Source: Strigamia acuminata (taxonomy: Eukaryota > Arthropoda > Chilopoda > Geophilomorpha > Linotaeniidae). Taken from it: DNA of 40,000 nucleotides. Below are positions 30,912 to 40,000 of this stretch, piece after piece; position 1 is the stretch's first letter; each line of letters starts with the position of its first letter. Below the pieces are notes generated by a model. The model was not told the DNA's origin. It saw nothing but the letters and a program-made list of their open reading frames with translations, and did no database searches. Location: assembly GCA_949358305.1 (NCBI GenBank), contig OX442314.1, positions 51,918,162-51,958,161 of the forward strand. Direction: 5' to 3'. A program made the translations under genes and the position numbers.

Positions 30912-31462
30912 GTGGTGTTGATCGTTTTTCGTTCGTCGAACTAATCCCGAATTTCTCTCGCAGGTGCTCCGTCTACACGACCAAAGAGGGCCTGGCCCGC
31001 AAAGAGCACGCTTGCTACCGGCACATCGCGAATGTCCTCCGAGGCGAGTCGGCGAGTTGGCGGATGAGCGCGTTTAAAAGGACCACCGACGCGCGAGAAG
31101 ACCTGGTGACGGACCAACACGAGGCGTTGATCAGAGACAAGGCGGTGGTACGGGTTAACGAATTGTTCTCTCGTTCGTTCGTTCGCTCGTTTAAATTTCC
31201 ATCCACGTTTCAGAGTCGATGGCTGGTTCGCAAGATCGAGGGTCTCTACGAAGCGGAGGTCAGTTTGCTTCCACCGAAAGGCATTCCCCGCATGCCGCCG
31301 GATCGTCTCGCGACGATAGTGCCCAAGGTCTTGGTCCCGGAGTACATGGTCCGGTTGATCGCGGCAACGGAGGATATCGACCGGGACCACGCGGAGTTTC
31401 TATTGGAATACTGTGACCGTCCGCCGTATGCACTCGACGACCGGAGCTTTGAGTCGGTGTGA
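27993..31462 (+). CDS. PHD-like / RS-tract / paired zinc-finger protein, nine exons
   Basis: Exons 27993-28213, 28280-28583, 28662-28910, 28997-29230, 29342-29410, 29483-30517, 30625-30848, 30964-31147 and 31214-31462 join in frame into 922 residues with GT...AG introns of 66-115 bp. Residues 74-130 are Asp/Asn/Gly-rich; about 140-165 look like a short coiled coil. C186, C189, H228, H233 and C270, C273, H283, H288 form the same paired zinc-finger module as the small genes at 4.0 and 6.4 kb. Residues about 414-486 hold nine AEQRAKS-type octapeptides, about 630-695 an Arg-Ser tract as in splicing factors. C723, C728, C738, C741, H746, C749, C766 and C769 fit a PHD-type C4HC3 finger, though the first pair is spaced by four residues. 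The C-terminal ~140 residues look globular but unfamiliar. A nuclear, chromatin- or RNA-linked role is inferred. Intron 7 holds a run of about 48 T. I know no named family with this order. Confidence 0.8.
29645..29862 (+). repeat. 24 bp coding minisatellite (nine octapeptides)
   Basis: Nine tandem 24 bp units with a GAGCAACGCGCCAAATCCGC core encode AEQRAKSA repeats within exon 6. Seven internal units are almost identical at DNA level, which implies recent expansion. All six frames are open through the array simply because the unit contains no stop. Confidence 0.95.
30863..30910. repeat. poly-T run in intron 7
   Basis: About 48 consecutive T lie inside the intron 30849-30963, some 50 bp before the acceptor. 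On the minus strand this would be a poly-A, so it might be the tail of a retroposed insertion; no associated body is visible. Confidence 0.9.
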
Positions 31463-31680
31463 GCGAGCGAGCGACCGACCGACTTAGAACGACCGACCGA
31501 CCGACCGACTTAGAACGAACGACCGACCAACCGACTTAGAACGACCGACCGACCGATTGACCGACCGACCGACCGACTTAGAATGACGCGAGCTGGACAG
31601 GCAGACAGCGAGCGAGCGAGGTTGACAACCGAACGCGCGAGCGACATCGACGACGTCGTCCGCGACCTATTTATTTTTTT

Positions 31681-31747
<67 letters not shown>

Positions 31748-31867
31748 TTTTTCTCCATTCGTTCATTCATTCGTTCACCCATTCATTTATTTATTTGTTT
31801 ATGTATACATACATACATATACACGTGTATATATATACATTTTGTTGTTGTGTTATCTGCTCTCTCG
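31463..31867. repeat. 3' region with GACC and TTTA repeats
   Basis: 31470-31582 is a GACCGACCGACTTAGAA-type minisatellite of about 25-35 bp. 31670-31752 is a (TTTA)n tract. It is probably 3' untranslated sequence of the nine-exon gene. Confidence 0.7.
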
Positions 31868-31873
31868 AATAAA
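31868..31873 (+). terminator. possible poly(A) signal of the nine-exon gene
   Basis: An AATAAA in mixed-composition sequence about 405 bp after the stop codon. Its value is limited because such hexamers are frequent in this AT-rich intergenic DNA. Confidence 0.3.
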
Positions 31874-31975
31874 TCAGCGAGTAAACCACACGCCTCGCCT
31901 CTCTCTCTTCATTTCTTCTCAAAAACGTTCAAATCAACCTACGAGGTTGAAACAAACAAAAAAGAAAGAAACCCG

Positions 31976-32066
31976 AAGTAAAGTAAAGTAAAGTAAAGTA
32001 AAGTAAAGTAAAGTAAAGTAAAGTAAAGTAAAGTAAAGTAGAGTAGAGTAGAGTAGAGTAGAGTAA
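31976..32066. repeat. (AAAGT)n / (AGAGT)n pentanucleotide repeat
   Basis: About 13 AAAGT units change to AGAGT at the right end. It lies just before the first of four tandem tRNA-like cassettes. Confidence 0.95.
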
Positions 32067-32127
32067 AATAGAGCACTCGAACCGAAAGCGACGAAATTCC
32101 AGAGACGACCACGAAGACGCTTTATCT

Positions 32128-32212
32128 TCGGCCCCGGGTGGCCGAGCGGGCAGGGCGACCTGCCGCACGGAGCTGGTGACCGAAGGTTCGCGTCCCGCTC
32201 CCGCCGACTTTT
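32128..32212 (+). ncRNA. tRNA-like Pol III element S2
   Basis: A box at 32139-32150, B box GGTTCGCGTCC at 32185-32195, TTTT at 32209-32212. The ends can pair through TCGG and CCGA. The tail hairpin near 32306-32327 has one mismatch. Confidence 0.6.
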
Positions 32213-32511
32213 CGTTTCACTGCACTGATCTTCTGGACAATCCTACTTCTATGATTTCTTACAAATGAGTACTTTACTTTATGAACGAATTCTCATGAAT
32301 ACTACTCTCTCGCAAGACCCGCGGGAGGGGGGGTCGAAGGTATCGGCCCTTCTTTATTTTATTTTATTTTATTTTATTTTATTTTATTTTATTTTATTTG
32401 ATTTGATTTGATTTGATTTGATTTGATTTGATTTCATTTTATTTTATTTCATTCTTTTTGTTTTTATCCACCCATCTACCTATCAATCTATCCATTTATT
32501 CGTTTATCTAT

Positions 32512-32542
<31 letters not shown>

Positions 32543-32609
32543 CCGAAGTGAAACAAACATTCGAATCGGAAGCGACGAAATCCTAGACGACCACGAAAAC
32601 GCTTTATCT

Positions 32610-32695
32610 TCGGCCCCGAGTGGCCGAGCGGGCAGGGCGACCTGCCGCACGGAGCTGGTGACCGAGGGTTCGCGTCCCGCTCTCCCCCGACTTTT
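32610..32695 (+). ncRNA. tRNA-like Pol III element S3
   Basis: A box at 32621-32632, B box at 32667-32677, TTTT at 32692-32695. The tail hairpin near 32768-32790 has a mismatch. Confidence 0.6.
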
Positions 32696-33056
32696 CGTTG
32701 ACAACATTGAATGATTGATTTGTATTAGTTGGTTTATTATACTGTGACAAGTTCTTGAAAATACTACTCTTCCGCAAGACTCGCGGGAGGGGGGGTCGAA
32801 GGTATCGGCCCTTCTTTATTTTATTTCATTTTATTTTATTCTATTTTTAATTTTATTTCCACCTACCTATCTACCCGTCTGTTTATTTATTTGTTTATTT
32901 ATTTGTTTATTTATTTATTTATTTATTTATTTATTTCTTTCTTTCTTTCTTTTTTCTTCCTTTCGTCTCTTTTCCTCTCGTTCGTTCGGCCAAAATGAAA
33001 CGAATACTCGAATCGGAAGCGACGAAATTCTAGACGACCACGAGGACGCTTTATCT

Positions 33057-33139
33057 TCGGCCCCGGGTGGCCGAGCGAGTAGAGTGACCTACCGCACGGA
33101 GCTGGTGACCGAGAGTTCGAGTCCCGCTCTCCCGACTTT
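33057..33139 (+). ncRNA. tRNA-like Pol III element S4
   Basis: A box at 33068-33079 with a GAG variant at its end, B box AGTTCGAGTCC at 33114-33124. The T run after the head is only three long, so termination would be weaker here. The tail hairpin near 33235-33255 is perfect. Confidence 0.55.
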
Positions 33140-33487
33140 CCGTTTCTCCGAAATTATTCGGTAGCATCTCTTTCTTTCTTCGTAATTACTCGTTATCGTA
33201 CTAGTGGTTTATTAATACATTCTCATGGGCAATACTCTCCCGCAAGACCCGCGGGAGGGGGGGTCGAAGGTATCGGCCCTTCTTTATTTTTATTCAATTT
33301 ATTTATATTTTTATTTTTTTTTTTTTATTTAATTTCCACGTGTCCATTTACCCATCTACCTATCTATTTATCTATCTATTTATTTATTCGTTTATTCGTT
33401 CGTGTCTGTCTTTCTTCCGTTCATTCGACCAAAGTGAAGTAAATTGGAACCGACACGATTCTAGGCGACTACGAGGGCGTTTTATCT

Positions 33488-33572
33488 TCGGGCCCGGGTG
33501 GCCGAGCGGGCAGAGCTACCTGCCGCACGGAGACGTGGACCGAAGGTTCGAGTCCCGCTCCCGCCGACTTTT
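33488..33572 (+). ncRNA. tRNA-like Pol III element S5
   Basis: A box at 33499-33510, B box GGTTCGAGTCC at 33545-33555, TTTT at 33569-33572. The tail near 33660-33710 has the perfect hairpin. Confidence 0.6.
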
Positions 33573-33720
33573 CGTTTCACCGATGATACAAACGATTCTT
33601 TCTTTCTTTCTTCCATGATTTGAAACTTACGAATGATTGATGTGATGTAGAATACTACCCTCCCGCAAGACCCGCGGGAGGGGGGGTCGAAGGTATCGGC
33701 CCTTCTTTATTTTATTCGAC

Positions 33721-34154
33721 CTCCCTCCTCTCGTTCTTTTATTTTATTTCATTCCACTTTTTTATTTTATTTTTTTTTTTTTTACTTATTTCTTTCCATT
33801 CTTCTCTCTTTTTATTCATTCATTCGTTCATTCATTCATTTATTTGGTTCGTTTTGTTTTTATAAATCCAGTCCGCGTCGTCAGGTGCCGCTCTACGGAG
33901 TTTGCGCCGCAGCAAAACAACACCCATCCCTACCTTTGACCCCGCTCGACGGCGTCATTCAATCCGCACGCACCATCGTCGAAAAAGAAAGAAAAAGAAA
34001 CGAGAAACGAGAAATAAACCAATAAAGAAAGACGAGCCGACCGACCAACTTTCCCGGTTCGTGTTTGTTTATTAATTTTTTATTAATCAATTAATTGATT
34101 AATTGATTGGTTGGCTAAACGACCGTTTCGTCCGTTCGTTCGTTCGTTTAAGCC
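33721..34154. other. upstream region of the transposase gene
   Basis: 33721-33860 is T-rich simple sequence. 33870-33980 is mixed sequence with CTACGGAGTTTGCGCCGC and no frame of note. 34075-34110 is TTAA/TTGA-rich. 34112-34152 is homologous to 8096-8140. I looked for piggyBac terminal repeats (CCC-type ends beside TTAA) and found none I trust. Confidence 0.45.
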
Positions 34155-35754
34155 ATGACGGACGGTTTCCCCAAAACGGACGCGGGCGCGCGCGTGTGGG
34201 TCGCCGCGACGACGTCGTACCGGCAGGACGTCGGTTTCGCCGGCGGGACGCCCGGCTACTGCGGTCGCTGCGTGCCGAGCAGCTCGGAGTTCGATTACTT
34301 CGAGGAGCTGTTCGGCGAGGCGGCCCGTTTCATCGTGACCGCGACGAATCGAGCCATCCGGAGAGAGGCGAGAGAGGAGGAAATGGCGCGAGCGCAGGTG
34401 CCGAGAAAAAAACAACGGTGACGATCCGCGACACTCACTCTCACGCTCGTTTTCGTTTTCGTTTTCGTTCTAGGTGCTCGCCGCGTCGCGGCCACGGCCA
34501 CGAGGTCCAAAGTCCAGACGAACGACGGCGGCGACGACGACGACGACTGCTGCCGGTGGGAGCGTCGTGGCCGTTGCCGGTGGCAGCGGCACCCGACCCG
34601 GGGCGCGGTGCGCGGACCTGAGGGTGCGCCTCACCGCGGGCGACCGGGGGGCGGCCGACGCGGCCGCTCGACGACAATTAGCCCTTCCTCCCCTTCCTCC
34701 TCCTCCTCCTCCTCCTCCTCCTCCTCCTCCTCTTCCTCGGCAGAGGGCACGTGGGCCGGTTCGACCCCTGGCGCTGGACGAGCTGTACGCGTACCTGGGC
34801 ATTCTCGTGCTCACCGGTTACAACCGACAGCCCGAACTGCGCCACTACTGGCAGGGCGACAGGCCCGGCGATCTCGGCGCGCCGGCCGTCCGACGAGCGA
34901 TGACGCGCCAACGGTTCGAAGAGGTTTCGCGTTATCTCCACTACAGCACGCAGCCGTCGTACCAGCGGCTGCGCGTTGGCGGGTCGGCGGCCGGCTCCGA
35001 CGGCGGCAGCACGACGGGAGAGAGGGCGGCGTTCTTGAAGGAACGCGAACGAGACGACGGCACGACGAAAGTCCGTTTGTTCGCCGATCTGGTGAACAAG
35101 CGCTTTCGCGCGTGCCGCGAGCCCAGCCAAACTCTCTGCGTCGACGAATCGATGATCGCCTACCGGGGTCGATCGGAGATGAAGGTGCGTGCGGGGGTCG
35201 CCCTCCGATCTCGTTTTTCTCTAACGTTCGTTCTTTCTTTCTTTCTTTCTTTCTTTCTTTAACGTTCTTCCCAGGTCCGTCAACCGGCCAAGCCCATCAA
35301 ATGGGGCTTCGAGTTGTTCACACTATGCGACGCGGGCACCGCCTACGTGCTGAACGACGAGGCGCACATCGGCAAACGCGCCAAAATGTTCTTCGACCCG
35401 GACGAGGAGCCGGAGCCAGAGTGAGTCACTTCGTCGTCGCTGTTTCTCTCCTTCGTTCTCACAATTCCTTCTTTTTCTTTTCTCTTTTTTTCGTTTCCAG
35501 GTACCCGGGCAGCATCATCGGACGCATCGTCGTCTACGTCGCCAGGCACTACCTCGGCAAAGGGCACACGATTGCGTGCGACAATCGATTCACGTCCGCC
35601 GTGCTGTTCGAGCACCTCTTTGCCCGCCACAACACAATGGCCGTCGGGACGCTGCGGTCCAACGCGGCCCAAATGCCGCCCGACCTCCCGGACCCCAAGC
35701 GGTACCGAGCCAACGCGAGAGGTAAACCGCCCGCTCGCTCTTCGCATCGTCGGC

Positions 35755-35787
<33 letters not shown>

Positions 35788-36495
35788 TCACTTCTTTTTT
35801 ATTCATAGGCGATTTCCTGCATCGTCAGAGTGGCCGACTGTTGCTTACCTGGTGGAGGGACACGACGACCGTGAGTCTGCTCAGCACGAACGTCGACCCG
35901 TTGGCGGCGCCCGGGCACGTCTCCCGTCGCATCGGCGGCAACAGGGTGGACGTCCGTTGCCCGGCGCCCGCGCTTTCGTACACGCGCAATTTCCACTGGG
36001 TGGACGTGCTGAACAGGCTGGTCTCCTCGTTCCGCATCGGGCGCCGTTCCCCGTACTGGCACCGGTACTTCTTCTTCCACAAGCTGAACCAAGGTGAGCG
36101 GGGCGCCGTTTGCCACCGATTAATCCGTCGCTAATTAATTCTCGCTTCTCTTCTCTTCTCTTCTTCCAGTGTGCGTCAACGCCCGAATCAATATGCTCGA
36201 GGCGACCTCGGGCGCGCGAGGCGGCCGATCGCAGCTGCAGTTCAGGAGAGCGCTCGCCACCCAACTCGTGTCTCGACGGGAGGGGGCCGTGCCGGGCGCG
36301 GCCCCCGCGCCCGGCGGACCCGTCGTCCACCGGCTCGAACACACGTCCAAGAGCAAGCGGTGCAAGGTGTGTTACGTGCGCCGCAAGGAACGGCACGAGA
36401 GCAGTTGGTGGTGCGTCCCCTGCGAAATCAACCTGTGCCGGCCGAAACACGGTCGCGATTGTTTTCAGATCCACGTGGCCGGCGCGGACAAGTGA
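34155..36495 (+). CDS. piggyBac-type transposase (PGBD-like), six exons
   Basis: Exons 34155-34397, 34474-35184, 35275-35420, 35501-35721, 35809-36093 and 36170-36495 join in frame into 643 residues, close to the usual 560-650 of the family. piggyBac transposases cut and paste DNA at TTAA sites with a DDD RNase H-like domain. Motifs in order: N-terminal region with LYAYLGILVLTGYNRQPELR, first Asp D305 in CVDESMIAYRGR, KWGFELFTLCD, second Asp D394 in TIACDNRFTS, WWRDTTTVSLLST, and third Asp D506 in HWVDVLNRL. The Asp that usually follows three residues later is N509. The C-terminal zinc-binding domain is complete (C600, C603, H611, C617, C620, C625, C633, H637). The N-terminus has a poly-Pro run from a (CCT)n. 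Five small introns and absence of visible terminal repeats suggest a domesticated or immobile copy; an active element is not excluded. Confidence 0.92.
34684..34738. repeat. (CCT)n in transposase exon 2
   Basis: A CCT trinucleotide tract encodes about twelve prolines between the N-terminal region and the first conserved transposase motif. Confidence 0.95.
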
Positions 36496-36811
36496 CCGCG
36501 ACGTTTCCACGACCGAGCGCGCGCCGACGCTCGGGCGGCCAACCGGCCGGTTAATTTTGTTTTATTTCATTCCTCCATTTGCCAGAACGCGGCGGAGTAG
36601 TTTTGTTTGTTTTGCTTATTTATTTATTTATTCATTTATTCCATTTTTTTTGTAAGTTAATTTTATTATTTATTAACAAAGGCAACAATGACGACGTATT
36701 GTCGATGCCGACAAAGAAAAAGAAAAAAAAGAAAACAAACGAACAAATCAATAAAAACGAACAAAAACAGACAAGTGAAACGAAAACGTGTGAATTAATT
36801 AGACCAATCAA
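36496..36811. other. spacer between convergent genes
   Basis: 36497-36550 and 36680-36720 match 8250-8300 and 8435-8465. The rest is AT-rich. AATAAA at 36750-36755 could serve the transposase gene; the region is shared 3' flank of two convergent genes. Confidence 0.5.
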
Positions 36812-38461
<1,650 letters not shown>

Positions 38462-38785
38462 CCGTAAAAAAGAAAAAATGGCGTCGGAGAAAAAAAAAAC
38501 CTATGGCGTGGTCGGAATGCGACTGTCTGTCTGCCCGCCTGTCAGTCCGTCAGCCAGCCAGTCAGCTGACGACACGAAAAAAATAAAAAAAAAATGAACA
38601 AACAAACAAACAAACAAACAAACAAACAAATAAATAATAGTAATAATAATAATAATAATAATAATTATTATTATTATTAAACAAAAAATAATTAATAACC
38701 GGTAACTAATTAACGACGATTAACAACGGCGAGAATGAATGGTAACGACGGCGAACGTTGTCGTTGAAATTGGCGGCGCTTTATC
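38462..38785. other. upstream region of coiled-coil gene B
   Basis: 38520-38570 has degenerate TGTCTGTC/CAGCCAG repeats, 38597-38632 an (AAAC)n tract and 38636-38680 (AAT)n and (ATT)n tracts that form an AT palindrome. No gene is visible. Confidence 0.5.
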
Positions 38786-38872
38786 ATCGGCCCCGAGTGG
38801 CCGAGCGGGCAGGGTGACCTGCCGCACGGAGCTGGTGACCGAGGGTTCGAGTCCCGCTTCCCGCCGATTTTT
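38786..38872 (+). ncRNA. tRNA-like Pol III element S6
   Basis: A box at 38798-38809, B box GGTTCGAGTCC at 38844-38854, T5 at 38868-38872. The ends pair through ATCGGC and GCCGAT, six base pairs outside the usual acceptor position. The tail at 38980-39050 has the perfect hairpin at 38996-39015 and belongs to the same subtype as S1 and S7. Confidence 0.6.
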
Positions 38873-39272
38873 CATTTCTGGCAAAAACTGTATTGTCAAA
38901 CAAATACGCATTCCTGGGGTTTCGATTGATATTGCCCCGTTCCAGTTCGTTCGTCCATACTTATTAGTTCTCTTCAGATGGTGATGATGAACACTCTCCC
39001 GCGGGGTTGCGGGAGGGTGGGGGGGAGTCGAAAGATTCGGCTCTCCTTTTATTTATTTATTTATTTTATTTTATTTTATTTTATTTTATTTTATTTTTTT
39101 CGTTTACATACATACATATATTTGTTTTTATTTTTACTCTTTTTCTTTTCTTTTCTTTTCTTTTTTTCCGAGATTCGAACAGAACTGCCGAGTTAAGTTA
39201 AGTTGGGCTAAAACAGAAAAGGAAGAAATTCGAAGCGACGAAATTCTAGACGGCCACGAGGACGATTTATCT

Positions 39273-39357
39273 TCGGGCCCGGGTGGCCGAGCGGGCAGGG
39301 TGACCTGCCGCACGGAGTTGGTGACCGAGAGTTCGAGTCCCGCTCCCGCCGACTTTT
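39273..39357 (+). ncRNA. tRNA-like Pol III element S7
   Basis: A box at 39284-39295, B box AGTTCGAGTCC at 39330-39340, TTTT at 39354-39357. Its 5' flank (39230-39272) is of the S2-S5 type whereas its tail (39460-39530) is of the S1/S6 type, so it joins the two subtypes. The tail hairpin has a changed 3' arm. Confidence 0.6.
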
Positions 39358-39530
39358 CATTTCCGACAAAGCTGTATTGTCAAACACGCATTCACAGCAT
39401 TTCAGTTGATATTGCCAAATATTGTGCCGTTCCAGTTTGGTCCCTTATTATTTCGAGATGGTGATGATGAACACTCTCCCGCGGGGTTGCGAGGGGGTGG
39501 GGGAGAGTCGAAAGATTCGGTTCTCCTTTT

Positions 39531-40000
39531 GTTTTTATTTTTATTTTTATTTTTATTTATTTTGTTTTATTTTGTTTTATTTTTTATTTTTTAATTTTCA
39601 ATTTTATTCAATTTTTCTCCCCCCCCCCCCCGTCGATCATCGTCGCCACCGTCTCGTGTGGCGGTCGGGTGAAAGGAAAAAAAAAAGAAAAAAAAAAAAA
39701 AAAAAAAAAAAGAAAGAAAACCCTTCGCATCACCTTATCCGCGATGTGTCGGGAGGGCGTCTGAGAACCCACTCGCCCATTCTCAGCGGCCGCATTTTCC
39801 AATTTTCGCCACCGGATGTCGCGCTCGCGTCACGCTCGTCCGTATCCCTCTCATCCCCACTCGTTGATCGACCTACTGGCTTCTTCGTCTCCCCTTTCGT
39901 CGCTCCTGCCGAGAAAGGTAAGCGAGATCGTCAATCGGATCGGGTCGGGTCGGACCGAAACCAACTCGACCGATCGACACGCGTCCTCCCGTTTCTCGGC
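39531..40000. other. right edge, simple repeats and unassigned sequence
   Basis: 39531-39620 is T-rich, 39619-39631 a C run and 39678-39712 an A-rich run. 39745-39830 resembles 10741-10825 and marks the end of recognisable block duplication. 39830-40000 is mixed-composition sequence with no gene I can support. Confidence 0.45.

Larger units (their letters stand above)
32070..33720 (+). repeat. tandem array of four tRNA-like cassettes (~430-480 bp each)
   Basis: Each unit has a 5' flank with GCGACGAAATTCTAGACGAC and CGCTTTATCTTCGG motifs, a tRNA-like head, a variable ~90 bp middle, a tail hairpin built on CTCCCGC and GCGGGAG, a GGGTCGAAGGTATCGGCCCT motif, then long AT-rich simple repeats. Heads start at 32128, 32610, 33057 and 33488. 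The conserved 5' flank shows the array arose by tandem duplication, not by four independent insertions. Confidence 0.8.

Noticed and set aside
33721-36811. piggyBac terminal inverted repeats and TTAA target sites around the transposase gene
   Set aside because: TTAA is too common in this AT-rich DNA and I found no matching inverted ends on both sides.

Overview
The window looks like nuclear DNA of a eukaryote, most likely an invertebrate animal; I cannot name the species. The evidence is multi-exon genes with GT...AG introns of mostly 60-180 bp, a PGBD-type piggyBac transposase gene with six exons, PHD and RS-type domains, a ribosomal-protein (RPS23/uS12) retro-pseudogene, tRNA-derived elements with Pol III boxes, and very many microsatellites. 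CpG is abundant even in repeats, so there is no sign of CpG depletion. Coding exons are GC-rich and intergenic DNA is AT-rich.

Layout. 0.3-2.5 kb (minus): a Lys/Glu-rich charged protein in eight short exons, running off or ending near the left edge. 3.6-3.9 kb (plus): a possible terminal exon. 4.0-4.5 and 6.4-6.9 kb (minus): two paralogous small proteins with paired CxxC/HWxxxH zinc fingers. Between them, 4.9-6.2 kb, lie broken RPS23 pseudogene pieces in both orientations. 7.2-8.1 kb: a truncated piece of the satellite-bearing repeat that dominates the centre. 8.1-10.96 kb: a block (piggyBac relic, minus-strand coiled-coil gene, tRNA-like element) that is a diverged copy of 34.1-39.8 kb. 11.2-11.6 kb: a coiled-coil terminal exon. 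11.8-21.15 kb: a very large inverted satellite structure, arms of roughly 3 and 4 kb around a 2 kb spacer, built of ~53 bp monomers and an ~832 bp higher-order unit. 21.7-22.5 kb (minus): an acidic disordered protein. 23.3-26.76 kb: six tandem ~0.6 kb units, each with a UUCG-capped hairpin. 28.0-31.5 kb (plus): a nine-exon gene with the same paired zinc-finger module, an octapeptide array, an RS tract and a PHD-like finger. 32.1-33.7 kb: four tandem tRNA-like cassettes. 34.15-36.5 kb (plus): the piggyBac transposase gene. 36.8-38.5 kb (minus): the second coiled-coil gene. 38.8-39.5 kb: two more tRNA-like cassettes.

No operon-like or pathway logic links the genes. The recurrent theme is local duplication: zinc-finger genes, coiled-coil genes, tRNA-like cassettes, RPS23 pieces, satellite arms and the 0.6 kb units are all present in several copies. 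The best candidates for undescribed biology are the paired zinc-finger module found at three loci with a shared intron position, the structured 0.6 kb tandem repeat, the tRNA-like cassettes with conserved flanks and hairpin tails, and the inverted satellite. Exon models were built by hand from splice signals and frame continuity and have no transcript support.
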